Under the pieces are notes generated by a model, which saw only the letters and a list, made by a program, of their open reading frames with translations, did no database searches and was not told the DNA's origin. A program made the position numbers and the translations under genes. From Siphonodentalium dalli (taxonomy: Eukaryota; Mollusca; Scaphopoda; Gadilida; Siphonodentaliidae), in assembly GCA_032622095.1 (NCBI GenBank), contig CP136063.1, positions 63,003,897-63,067,896 of the forward strand: a DNA stretch of 64,000 nt, given 5' to 3'. Within the stretch, counting starts at the first letter, position 1; every line of letters begins with the position of its first letter. Shown here piece after piece: positions 10,809 to 18,977 of this stretch.

Positions 10809-11702
10809 ATGAGTCATTTGACTGCACACAAGAGGCTCCATGTGGGTGCGAAACCATATGAGTGTGATATATGTCAGAAAATATTCAATCAGGTGGGTAA
10901 TTTGACTGTACACAAGATGGTCCACGCTGGCGAGAAACCATATAAATGTGATATTTGTCAGAAAGGATTCTCTCGAATTGGTTCTTTGACTGTACACAAG
11001 AGGATCCATACGGGCGATAAACCATATAAGTGTGATATTTGTCAGAAAGAGTTCAATCAGGTGGGTCATTTGAATGTACACAAGAGGATACACACGGGAG
11101 AGAAATCATATAAATGTGATATTTGTCTGAGAGGATTCGCTAGGATGAGTCATTTGACCGTACACAAGAGGATCCACTCGGGCGAGAAATCATATAAGTG
11201 TGATATTTGTCAGAAAGGATTCAATGACATGAGTAATTTGACTGTTCACAAGAGGATTCACACGGGCGAGAATCCATATAAATGTTATATTTGTCAGAAA
11301 GGATTCGCTGTGAAGTATAGTCTTACTGCACACACGAAGGTCCACACGGGTGAAAATTATAAGTGTGACATTTGTCACAAAGGATTCTCTCAGATGAGTA
11401 ATTTGAGTAAACACACGAGGACCCACACGGGGGAGAAACCATATGAGTGTGATATTTGTCAGAAAGGATTCAATCAAGTGGGTCATTTGACTGCGCACAT
11501 GAGGACCCACACGGGCGAGAATCCATATAAATGTGATATTTGTCAGAAAGGATTCGCTGTGATGTATAGTCTGACTGCACACAAGAGGATCCACACAGGT
11601 GAAACACCCTATAAGTGTGGCATCTGTCAGAAGGAGTTCGTGCGAAAGAAGAGTCTGGCCGTACACATGAGGATCCACATAGGCGAAACTCCGTTTGTTT
11701 AA
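10809..11702 (+). CDS. C2H2 zinc-finger protein, 10 complete fingers (gene 1)
   Basis: The product is a 297-residue polydactyl C2H2 protein, expected to be nuclear and DNA-binding; the target is unknown. The start lies inside a half finger (MSHLTAHKRLH). Ten complete fingers of the form Y-C-x2-C-x12-H-x3-H follow at residues 17-39, 45-67, 73-95, 101-123, 129-151, 157-179, 184-206, 212-234, 240-262 and 268-290, joined by TGEKPY-type linkers. The linker before finger 7 is one residue short. Helix contacts (-1,2,3,6) vary between fingers, for example Q-G-N-V, R-G-S-V, Q-G-H-V, R-S-H-V, D-S-N-V and Q-S-N-K. Fingers 6 and 9 are near duplicates, as are 3 and 8. No KRAB, BTB, ZAD or SCAN domain is visible. 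The stop follows a TTTGTTT duplication that shifts frame, so the 3' fingers are cut off. The ATG has A at -3. It is either a short functional gene or a recently broken pseudogene. Confidence 0.85.
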   Translation: MSHLTAHKRLHVGAKPYECDICQKIFNQVGNLTVHKMVHAGEKPYKCDICQKGFSRIGSLTVHKRIHTGDKPYKCDICQKEFNQVGHLNVHKRIHTGEKSYKCDICLRGFARMSHLTVHKRIHSGEKSYKCDICQKGFNDMSNLTVHKRIHTGENPYKCYICQKGFAVKYSLTAHTKVHTGENYKCDICHKGFSQMSNLSKHTRTHTGEKPYECDICQKGFNQVGHLTAHMRTHTGENPYKCDICQKGFAVMYSLTAHKRIHTGETPYKCGICQKEFVRKKSLAVHMRIHIGETPFV

Positions 11703-12025
11703 GTGTGTTACTTGTGGGGAAGGTGTCTCTGATAGAGAATATGAAGATCCTAACGGGAAACCGTTCGTTTAAATGTGATGTTTGTGAAACACAATATTCT
11801 TCATATTCTCATCTGACTCGACACATTCGTATCCATACGGGTGAGTCATAATCTAGGTGTGGTGTTTGCGAAACACAATATTCTTCATACTCTCATCTGA
11901 CTCGACACATGAGTATCCATACGGGTGAGACATCATCTAGGTGTGATGTTTGTGAAACACAATATTCTTCATACTCTCTGACTCGACACATAAGTATCCA
12001 TACGGATGAGACATCTAGGTGTGAT
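11703..12025 (+). pseudogene. Frameshifted C-terminal fingers of gene 1
   Basis: In the next frame the finger pattern continues: FKCDVCETQYSSYSHLTRH near 11768, then two more CETQYSSYS copies near 11855 and 11940, and a partial CDVCEKG near 12017. Stops (TAA after GES) and a one-codon loss (SYS-LTRH) disrupt them. These fingers are a different subtype from the DICQKGF fingers upstream. They were probably part of the ancestral protein. Confidence 0.8.
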
Positions 12026-12061
12026 GTGTGTGAGAAAGGAGTTATAACTCCTTTCTCACAC
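12026..12061. repeat. 36-bp perfect palindrome
   Basis: TGTGTGAGAAAGGAGTTA is followed directly by its exact reverse complement. It marks the join between plus-strand fingers and minus-strand fingers; the arm encodes part of a CEKG finger. Confidence 0.95.
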
Positions 12062-12360
12062 ATTTGGACTTACCATGTGTGAATCTCCCATATGTGAATC
12101 ATTACGTGTGACCCAAGGCCACAAGAGTTAGTGAATGTCTTACTGTACTGATGACCTTTGTTGACGCTATATTGTGTAGCCATGTGTGTAATCAGTCCAC
12201 TTCATTGAGATAATCTCATGTCGCAAACGTAGCGCTATATATCCTCAAGTGTATTGTCAGGCTATTCTTCCGAGTGAATCCCTCGTCACAAATATCACAC
12301 CTATATATGTGGTTCCCCAAATGTTTAGTCAGGTGCTATTGTTAGCGAAATCCTTGCTCA

Positions 12361-12573
12361 TGTAACGGGAGAAGGGTGGAATGCGGGAGTCGCACCGAAA
12401 GTTAGCAGCACCCGAAATCTCAGGCCACCGGTCACCCATCCAAGTACTAACCGGGCTCGACGTTGCTTAACTTCGCTGACGAGACAAGGCGTCTTAACCA
12501 CTGGACCAAAGAAGCACGCTCCGTTGGAGCTGTTGATTAATCGGCCTTCTATATTTACAACGCGACCGCTACA
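12361..12573 (-). repeat. 3' LTR of the TRIM
   Basis: 213 bp. Same ends as the 5' LTR. In the 5S-like part it keeps ~7 extra bases after GGGTGACCGG, closer in spacing to real 5S rRNA. Confidence 0.9.
12406..12485 (-). ncRNA. 5S rRNA-derived segment in 3' LTR
   Basis: Same composition as the copy in the other LTR, with one change beside the A box (AGCGAAGTTAAGC) and a longer post-C-box segment. Confidence 0.85.
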
Positions 12574-12587
12574 TTCCTCCCTTCCTC
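12574..12587 (-). other. Polypurine tract of the TRIM
   Basis: GAGGAAGGGAGGAA on the minus strand abuts the 3' LTR, as expected for plus-strand priming. Confidence 0.85.
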
Positions 12588-12666
12588 GTTTTGAGGTTCA
12601 CCACCAAGTGATCCTCACCCAAGTTCCTCTCTCAGAGCGGTCGCACCATGACACAGACTCTGAGGA

Positions 12667-12681
12667 CCGGACGAGCCCCCA
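12667..12681 (-). other. Primer-binding site (tRNA-Pro type) of the TRIM
   Basis: TGGGGGCTCGTCCGG on the minus strand, one base inside the 5' LTR. This is the well-known sequence complementary to the 3' end of tRNA-Pro, starting with TGG opposite the CCA tail. It fixes the element's orientation. Confidence 0.9.
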
Positions 12682-12727
12682 GTGTAACGGGAGAAGGTGG
12701 AATGCGGGAGTCGCACCGAAAGTTAGC

Positions 12728-12800
12728 AGCACCCGAAATCTCCGGTCACCCATCCAAGTACTAACCGGGCTCGACGTTGCTTAACTTCGGTGACGAGACA
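12728..12800 (-). ncRNA. 5S rRNA-derived segment in 5' LTR
   Basis: On the minus strand it reads GTCTCGTCACCGAAG, then the A-box region AAGTTAAGCAACGTCGAG (12770-12787), CCCGGTT (intermediate element), and the C-box AGTACTTGGATGGGTGACC (12744-12762), ending near GGGTGCTG. These are the three internal control elements of 5S genes in order and at native spacing. The 5' third of 5S is absent or replaced. Whether pol III uses it is unknown. Confidence 0.88.
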
Positions 12801-12803
12801 AGG

Positions 12804-12822
12804 CGTCTTAACCACTGGACCA
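12804..12822 (-). promoter_or_regulatory. tRNA A-box-like motif next to the 5S segment
   Basis: On the minus strand, TGGTCCAGTGGTTAAGACG lies just upstream of the 5S part in place of the normal 5S 5' end. It resembles tRNA D-arm/A-box sequence. The same motif is at 12490-12508 in the other LTR. A tRNA/5S chimera is inference. Confidence 0.45.
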
Positions 12823-13060
12823 AAGAAGCATGCTCCGTTGGAGCTGTTGATTAATCGGCCTTCTATATTTACAACGCGACCGCTACACTCATAAATATCA
12901 CACATATATGGCATCTCCCACGTGTGGTTCCAACTCATGTGTACAATTCTTCCGTATATATCCTTGCGTGATTAGTTAAGAACGCTTTTTGGGTAAATCC
13001 TTTCTCACAAATATGACAGGTGGAAATGTGACGAGCACAGGATTCACATACGATCCGGCA

Positions 13061-13990
13061 ACAAGTTGCATAGAAGCTGCAAGTCCCGACTAAAAGTCAC
13101 TTCCTGTTTACGTTGTCAAGCAGACAAAATCATCTTGACAAGCAGACAAAATCATCTTGACAACGAATGTAATTGTGCGAAGCACAGATATCATCACACA
13201 AATATCGTTCCAATAAGCTATACATATTATATTAACCCAAATTATATTCCCTCACATTCAGATCATATCAGGGCACAATTAGAAGCATTTATTTGGAAGT
13301 TTTGATGTCGCATATTTATGTATTTAACATTGAAGCGAGTGCGCATCCGGCAATGTCGGAAGCTTTTTGGCCTGCGACCCCGGTTATCACAAATAGTGAA
13401 TATTCACATCAAAATGGTAACTTCTCATAGGCATAACAATCATATATCAATGCACCCCTCCACAATTATCCAAACCCTGGAAAAGTACGGGAAAGTCAAA
13501 TATATTCAATTATAAAACACCCCAAATTTCGACGTACATAAAAGAAATCAACCCGGTGCTTCCCGATTTCCATAAATAGTGATAAAACAACAAGGTCCCA
13601 TTTGTTGAAATTATAAGGCAATTGTCGGGTATACATCACTGTATTACACCGAACAAATGCCAACCAGAGGAAAAGTCAAATAAGTGAGTTTTGATCCAAA
13701 AATATGACGGCATATTTTTTGCATTACGAATACATGGCCGCCCGTTTCGTCACACTCGCCTCGTCTCCGGAGTATGAATCTATTCCCGTCCAAATACTTC
13801 CAATAGCCCAATTATAGTTATCAATAAACTTCTTATACATAACTGTTAATTAAATATCCGGGTAAAATAGGAATTTCCCGAATTCCATAATACCTTGGAA
13901 TTGCCATAATTAAAATTAGACTCTGAGCAAGAAGGGAAATCCCCGGATCGCAAATATAGAAGCAGATCGGTGCTCTCAAGCTAGTCTGAG
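13061..13990. other. Unassigned intergenic
   Basis: Upstream side of the minus-strand zinc-finger pseudogene. The block CAAGCAGACAAAATCATCTT occurs twice in tandem (about 13117-13160). No gene recognised. The two 65-79-residue frames have no motif. Confidence 0.5.
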
Positions 13991-13995
13991 ATGGG

Positions 13996-14002
13996 TATAA
14001 AA
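13996..14002 (+). promoter_or_regulatory. Possible TATA box
   Basis: TATAAAA in a GC-richer setting (GGGTATAAAAGGAGG), upstream of the cloverleaf repeats and the primer-site-like motif at 14998. This is consistent with a retroelement or RNA promoter. It is inferred from sequence only, and a MITE separates it from the repeats. Confidence 0.4.
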
Positions 14003-14081
14003 GGAGGTCTGACCCAGGTCACGGCTCAATTCAATGTAAGCTAGCTCGAAGTCTAAGAGCTCGAAGCAAAAGCTCGAATCT

Positions 14082-14609
14082 TTAAAGGTGGATTATCTCT
14101 TTGTAAACATCTATTATATAGTTACCGGGGTATAAAATATTAGATTTGAATCGAAGACTCCTGTCCGGAAATGCTTCTATCGATTAATATTAATTTTATT
14201 TCGAATACTTTCTGGTCTAAAAAGGTGTGTTTCTTCAGCTAACGAACGATAGTGGTTACTGTTAACAGAGACCAGAAATTATATTGTACAATTTTGTCAC
14301 AAATGAACGTTAATTATACTCATTATCGCTTATATATTTGGAACAAAACAATACAAACAACCAATCTGTGACATTTGACATTCGTTGCGTAGCCGTAGGA
14401 ACAGCACAGTGCTCTATATCGCAATACGGTCTCATCCGAATGGTCGGTTCTAAAAATAGTAACATAAACGGGCCCGATTTAATATTCGAAATAAAATCAA
14501 TATTAATTGATAGAAGCTTTTCCGGACATAGGTCTTCAGTTTATATCTATTATTTTATACCCACGCAACTATTTAAAATTTGTTATTTAAAGAGATAATC
14601 CATCTTTAA
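14082..14609 (-). mobile_element. TTAA MITE family 1 (reverse)
   Basis: Starts TTAA-AGGTGGATTATCTCTTT and ends AAAGAGATAATCCATCT-TTAA, ~528 bp, with ~130-bp imperfect inverted arms. It interrupts a stretch with repeated TCGAAGC motifs on both sides. Confidence 0.9.
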
Positions 14610-14671
14610 GATCGAAGCATAAAAGCTTAATTAATTAAGGTGTTACCCTAAGTGGTAAACCTTGGAAGTGT

Positions 14672-14769
14672 ATAGAGACTAAGTGGGCAGTTTTACGAGG
14701 TTAAAACTGCCAAAGTCCTGCCACGGGCAGAACTTGATAGACAGTTAGCTGGAAAGTGTCGGTCTCTAT
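14672..14769 (+). other. Cloverleaf-folding repeat unit 1
   Basis: An outer stem ATAGAGACT/GGTCTCTAT encloses three hairpins: GGCAGTTTTA..TAAAACTGCC, CTGCC-ACG-GGCAG (extended by AAGT/ACTT), and GACAGTT..AAGTGTC. The second copy lies 136 bases downstream. A further hairpin (ACAGATTGGC-AAG-GCCAAGTCTGT) lies between them. Not recognised as any known RNA. Confidence 0.6.
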
Positions 14770-14807
14770 TGTGTTTACAGATTGGCAAGGCCAAGTCTGT
14801 GTAGTGT

Positions 14808-14906
14808 ATAGAGACTAACTGGGCAGTTTTACGAGGTTAAAACTGCCAAAGTCCTGCCACGGGCAGAACTTAAAAAGACAGTTAGCTGGAAACTGTCAGT
14901 CTCTAT
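14808..14906 (+). other. Cloverleaf-folding repeat unit 2
   Basis: Same four-stem layout as unit 1, with better pairing: ATAGAGACT/AGTCTCTAT and GACAGTT/AACTGTC are perfect here. Some changes relative to unit 1 fall in paired positions. Confidence 0.6.
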
Positions 14907-14997
14907 TGGCCGGTAGGGAGACCGAGACAATGTCCCATTAGGTATATAGGGAGGGGTATAGTGTAGTGTTTCCCTTGATCACTTAGAAAAATAAGGG

Positions 14998-15010
14998 TGG
15001 TGGCAGCAAC
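14998..15010 (+). other. Primer-binding-site-like motif
   Basis: TGGTGGCAGCAAC begins with TGG, as a site pairing to a tRNA CCA end would, and is similar to primer sites of Ty3/gypsy-like elements. No flanking LTR pair has been found, so it may be chance or a solo remnant. Confidence 0.3.
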
Positions 15011-15148
15011 TTTAGTTAGAATCAACCCAGACATTAAAATCCCCTTGGGCGTCTGGGCGACCCACGAGTCGGAATCATATTCCTTTTTATGGCATGCAGT
15101 CGTTAGACCGCTCGGTTAGTTTATACCCCCGGTTGCATGTTACAGAAA

Positions 15149-15232
15149 CATGTATATGACGTTTAATATGACAGGTGTATACATGTATATGGCGTTTATG
15201 ACAGGTGTATACATGTATATAACGTTTCACCT
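15149..15232 (+). repeat. ~30-bp tandem repeat
   Basis: About three units of ACAGGTGTATACATGTATAT followed by a CGTTTA-like end. Confidence 0.75.
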
Positions 15233-15274
15233 GTATGTATCCTCTTATGCACAACTCTCACAAGTATATAATAT

Positions 15275-15720
15275 TTCCCTAAATTTCCTTAAATAACCAT
15301 CCGCGAGGTCTCGACCCATAAATAACCACCCGTGCGTTATGAACGCATAAATAGCCCAGTGAAGGTTCCAGTGATTTTTTTTTGGGGACACCTGTTTTCG
15401 CGCGCAATGACATGCCTTCGGCATATCCCGAAGGCCGAAGACCTTTAGCTGGAGAAGGTTCGGGAAGGGGCGTTTCCCTCGGAATTTTTTTGAAAATCCA
15501 ATGCATTGAGAGCGTATCTAGGGCTCTCTGAGCAAGTATAAATTTTTGGGGACACCTGATTTCGCGCAATGATATGCCGAAGGCATATCCCAAAGGCCTT
15601 AGCGGGAGAAGATTCGAGAGAGGGTGTCTCCCCCGGAAATATTTTGAAAATCCAATGCATTGAGAGCGAATCTATAGTGCTCTCTGAGTCAGTATTTTGA
15701 ATTTTACTGAGAGTTTAATT
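15275..15720 (+). repeat. Dispersed repeat with internal duplication (second copy at 23405-23640)
   Basis: Shares TTTCCCTAAATTTCC, CCGCGAGGTCTCGACCCATA, ATGAACGCATA and GACACCTG.TTTCGCGC with 23405-23640. Here the second half (GGGGACACCTG to CTCTCTGAG) is tandemly duplicated with a ~160-bp period. Palindromic bits such as ATGCCTTCGGCAT are present. Frames on the minus strand are shadows of the repeat. Confidence 0.75.
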
Positions 15721-16205
15721 TGATCAAGTTTATCAAGAGTACCTTTGGAATTTTTTATATGTGTATGGGATTGGAAATGCTTATATATCACATCAACCCC
15801 TATAATATCATTGAAAAATCCATTACATATTTTCTTATCTGTCACTAGTGGCTAATAGCTAATAGTCCAAGCGGTAATCACTTTCATTGAATACCTGCGC
15901 GTGTGAAGTAATTTTGATTCCGTACCAAAAGATAGATGTGAGATGTGAATTACTATTGAAAACTGATTATTTTGATTAAAACTAAATTATTGACAAATGT
16001 TACCAATAAATAACCCAATAGATGTAAAATAATGACGAAACTAAAAGGGACTATATTTCGTTGCGCAGTACTGACGTATAGTGGTGAAGCGTCTGAACCA
16101 ACACAAAACTTGTATACAGTTTGCCTGTTTTCTACAAAGCTGATGTTAAAAAGGCATAAAACTTTAGTTTTTTTCATGTGATATACAAGATCTCCAACAA
16201 GTTAT
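15721..16205. other. Unassigned intergenic
   Basis: AT-rich. Nothing recognised. Confidence 0.45.
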
Positions 16206-16210
16206 GTTGG

Positions 16211-16313
16211 GATATAAGATTTTATGAAACTCGTTTGATAAATTTGTTTCAAACTCGTCTACGATTCGTTGTGAATCAAATTTATCAAACTCGTTTCTTA
16301 AAATCTTATATCT
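16211..16313. mobile_element. Short foldback/hairpin element
   Basis: GATATAAGATTTT and TTTGATAAATTTG blocks at 16211-16246 are mirrored at 16276-16313, giving ~36-bp arms. It abuts the TTAA of the next MITE. Confidence 0.65.
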
Positions 16314-16315
16314 CT

Positions 16316-16842
16316 TTAAAGATGGATTATCTCTTTAAATAACAAATTTTAAATAGTTGCGTGGGTATAAAATAATATATATGAACTGAAGACCTATGTC
16401 CGGAAAAGCTTCTATCAATTAATATTGATTTTATTTCGAATATTAAATCGGGCCCGTTTATGTTACTATTTTTAGAACCGACCATTCGGATGAGACCGTA
16501 TTGCGATATAGAGCACTGAGCTGTTCCTACGGCTACGCAACGAATGTCAAATGTCACAGATTGGTTGTTTGTATTGTGTTGTTCCACAGATATAAGCAAT
16601 AATGAGTATAATTAACGTTTATTTGTGACAAAATTGCACAATGTAATTTCTGGTCTCTGTTAACAGTAACTACTATTGTTCGTTAGCTGAACAAACACAC
16701 ATTTTTAGACCAGAAAATATTCGAAATAAAATTAATATTAATCGATAGAAGCATTTCCGGACATGAGTCTTCGATTCAAATCTAATATTTTATACCCGGT
16801 AACTATATAATACATGTTTACAAAGAGATAATCCACCTTTAA
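16316..16842 (+). mobile_element. TTAA MITE family 1
   Basis: 527 bp with canonical ends. Its right TTAA (16839-16842) is shared with the next copy, so one of the two inserted at the other's terminal TTAA. Confidence 0.92.
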
Positions 16843-17366
16843 AGATGGATTATCTCTTTAAATAACAAATTTTAAATAGTTGCGTGAGTATAAAATAATA
16901 GATATGAACTGAAGACCCCTGTCCGGAAAAGCTTCTATTAATTAATACTGATTTTATTTCGAATATTAAATCGGGACCATTCATGTTACTATTTTTATAA
17001 TAGACCATTCGGATGATACCATATTGCGATATAGAGCAATGGGTTGTTCGTACGGCTACGCAACGAATGTCAAATGTCACAGATTGGTTGTTTGTATTGT
17101 GTTGTTCCACAGATATAAGCAATACTGAGTATAATTAACGTTTATTTGTGACAAAATTGTTACATAAAATTTCTGGTCTCTGTTAACGGTAACCAATATT
17201 GTTCGTTAGCTGAACAAACACACCTTTTTAGACCAGAAAATATTCGAAATAAAATTAATATTAATCGATAAAAGCATTTCCGGACAGGAGTCTTCGATTC
17301 AAATCTAATATTTTATACCCCGGTAACTATATAATACATGTTTACAAAGAGATAACCCACATTTAA
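16839..17366 (+). mobile_element. TTAA MITE family 1, tandem neighbour
   Basis: Same orientation as the preceding copy and sharing its TTAA. The right TTAA at 17363-17366 is shared with the following composite copy. Confidence 0.92.
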
Positions 17367-17502
17367 AGGTGGATTATCTCTTTGTAAACATGTATTATAT
17401 AGTTACCGGGGGAAAACATTTTTAAATAGTTGCGAAGGTATAAAATAACCAATATGAATTGATGACCCCTGTCCGGAAAGGCTTCTATCAATTATTATTA
17501 CC

Positions 17503-18203
17503 ACTTTATAGGGCGTTCTCTAGGCCATTGATAATGTTTTTCGGGGCGTTCCAAATAGCGTATTGTTACCAAAACAGCGGGCCGCGGGCCGATAATGAGA
17601 AGCCTAGATCAATATCGGCCCGCCGCCCGGAAACTATAGATCTCGTTTATTATCGCGAGAGTTAAGTCCCTTCAACTTCCGATGTGGCGTGTTTATTTCA
17701 AGAAAATAATGGGAAGATGTATCCGATTTCCTCGACACTATAGTGGTTTTATGATTGGAATTCACGCTATATGATTGAATTATTGTATCAAGCGTAAGTA
17801 TGCATTGATAATTTTAGCTGTCAACCTCTCATTGGTTGTTACTCGTCTCCAGTGCTGGGTTTTCCCCTGTCCTATTTTCGAGACTCCGTCAGTCAGTGTC
17901 AGCTGACAAGTCAAATGGTATAAAATTTAAATGTTCTTGAAAATATTTCTCTCTTAATCTACTTCATTATTCCACTAAATCCTCAAATGGGTCAAATGTC
18001 CAAAACTGTGGTAATAATAGTAATAACATGATTTCATCGGGCATTATGGTTTATTAACGGCCCTCTGGAATGATTAACAGCCCTCGGGCCTATTGGCGTC
18101 CCTCGACTTCGTCTCGGGCCGCTAATAGGCCCTTGGGCTGTTAATCATTCCAGCCGGGCCGTTAATAAACCATAACGCCCTAAAAAATCATGTTATTGTT
18201 ATA
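17503..18203. mobile_element. 0.7-kb insertion ending in a foldback
   Basis: It separates TATCAATTATTATTA from ATAATATTGATTTCATTTCG, which are contiguous in other MITE copies. Both ends carry AGGGCGTT in inverted orientation. The right 175 bp (18026-18203) folds back on itself: TTATGGTTTATTAACGGCCC and GGAATGATTAACAGCCC are mirrored. No coding frame. Confidence 0.65.
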
Positions 18204-18443
18204 ATATTGATTTCATTTCGAATATTTTATTGGGCCCGTTTATGTGTCTACTTTTAGTACAGACCGTTCGGGTGATACCATATAGCGACGAGAACATTAG
18301 GCTGTTCCTGTGGCTACGCACTGAACGTCAAATGTCCCAGATTGATTGGTTGTATCGTGTTATTTCATAGTTATAAGCGACAATGGGTATAATTAACGTT
18401 TATTTGTGACAAAATTACGCAATACTGAAATTTCTGGTCTCTG

Positions 18444-18977
18444 TTAAAGATGGATTATCTCTTTAAATAACAAATTTTAAATAGTTGCGTGGGTATAAAA
18501 TAATAGATATAAACTGAAGACCTACATGTATGTCCGGAAAAGCTTCTATCAATTAATATTGATTTTATTTCGAATATTAAATCGGGCCCGTTTATGTTAC
18601 TATTTTTAGAACCGACCATTCGGATTAGACCGTATTGCGATATAGAGCACTGGGCTGTTCCTACGGCTACGCAACGAATGTCAAATGTCACAGATTGGTT
18701 GTTTGTATTGTTTTGTTCCAAATATATAAGCGATAATGAGTATAATTAACGTTCATTTGTGACAAAATTGTACAATATAATTTCTGGTCTCTGTTAACAG
18801 TAACCACTATTGTTCGTTAGCTGAACAAACACACCTTTTTAGACCAGAAAGTATTCGAAATAAAATTAATATTAATCGATAGAAGCATTTCCGGACAGGA
18901 GTCTTCGATTCAAATCTAATATTTTATACCCCGGTAACTATATAATACATGTTTACAAAGAGATAATCCACCTTTAA
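18444..18977 (+). mobile_element. TTAA MITE family 1, nested copy
   Basis: Inserted into CTCTG-TTAA-CAGTAACC of the older copy. The halves CTCTGTTAA and TTAACAGTAACC on either side reconstruct the uninterrupted family sequence. This proves a TTAA target duplication. Confidence 0.95.

Larger units (their letters stand above)
12361..12887 (-). mobile_element. Cassandra-like TRIM (miniature LTR retrotransposon) with 5S rRNA-derived LTRs
   Basis: Two direct ~210-bp repeats (12361-12573 and 12683-12887), each starting TGTA and ending TACA on both strands, flank a 109-bp interior. On the minus strand the interior begins, after one base, with TGGGGGCTCGTCCGG, the classic tRNA-Pro primer-binding sequence. 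It ends with the purine run GAGGAAGGGAGGAA against the 3' LTR. A 4-bp duplication CTCA flanks it (12357-12360 and 12888-12891). There is no coding capacity, so reverse transcriptase must come in trans. Each LTR carries a 5S rRNA-like segment in sense with the element. Plant Cassandra elements have this design. The insertion disrupts a zinc finger. Confidence 0.9.
12683..12887 (-). repeat. 5' LTR of the TRIM
   Basis: 205 bp. In element orientation it begins TGTAGCGGTCGCG and ends CCCGTTACA. It differs from the other LTR by a few substitutions and two indels (an ~7-bp gap in the 5S part and one base in a GGG run), so the insertion is not brand new. Confidence 0.9.
12062..13060 (-). pseudogene. 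C2H2 zinc-finger pseudogene, tail-to-tail with gene 1, split by an LTR element
   Basis: Read on the minus strand from 13060, one frame gives CHICEKGFTQKAFLTNHAR, then degenerate fingers with stops. The next finger reads CDIYEQGF only when the insertion at 12361-12887 and one CTCA copy are removed. Beyond it are VIFVTRDSLGRIA-type remnants (originally a C-D-x-C-DEGF finger). Cys to Tyr changes and several stops show it is dead. It converges on gene 1 across the palindrome. Confidence 0.8.

Noticed and set aside
11190-11678. 162-residue minus-strand frame opposite gene 1 (and 57919-58221 opposite gene 2)
   Set aside because: Antisense shadow of the zinc-finger repeats; its periodicity comes from the fingers on the plus strand.
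14672-14906. Hammerhead ribozyme
   Set aside because: The conserved CTGANGA and GAAA core elements are not in the right arrangement.
16327-16599. 90-residue open frame in a MITE copy as a gene
   Set aside because: It lies within the MITE, ends in its terminal repeat and recurs only with MITE copies. No motif supports a protein.
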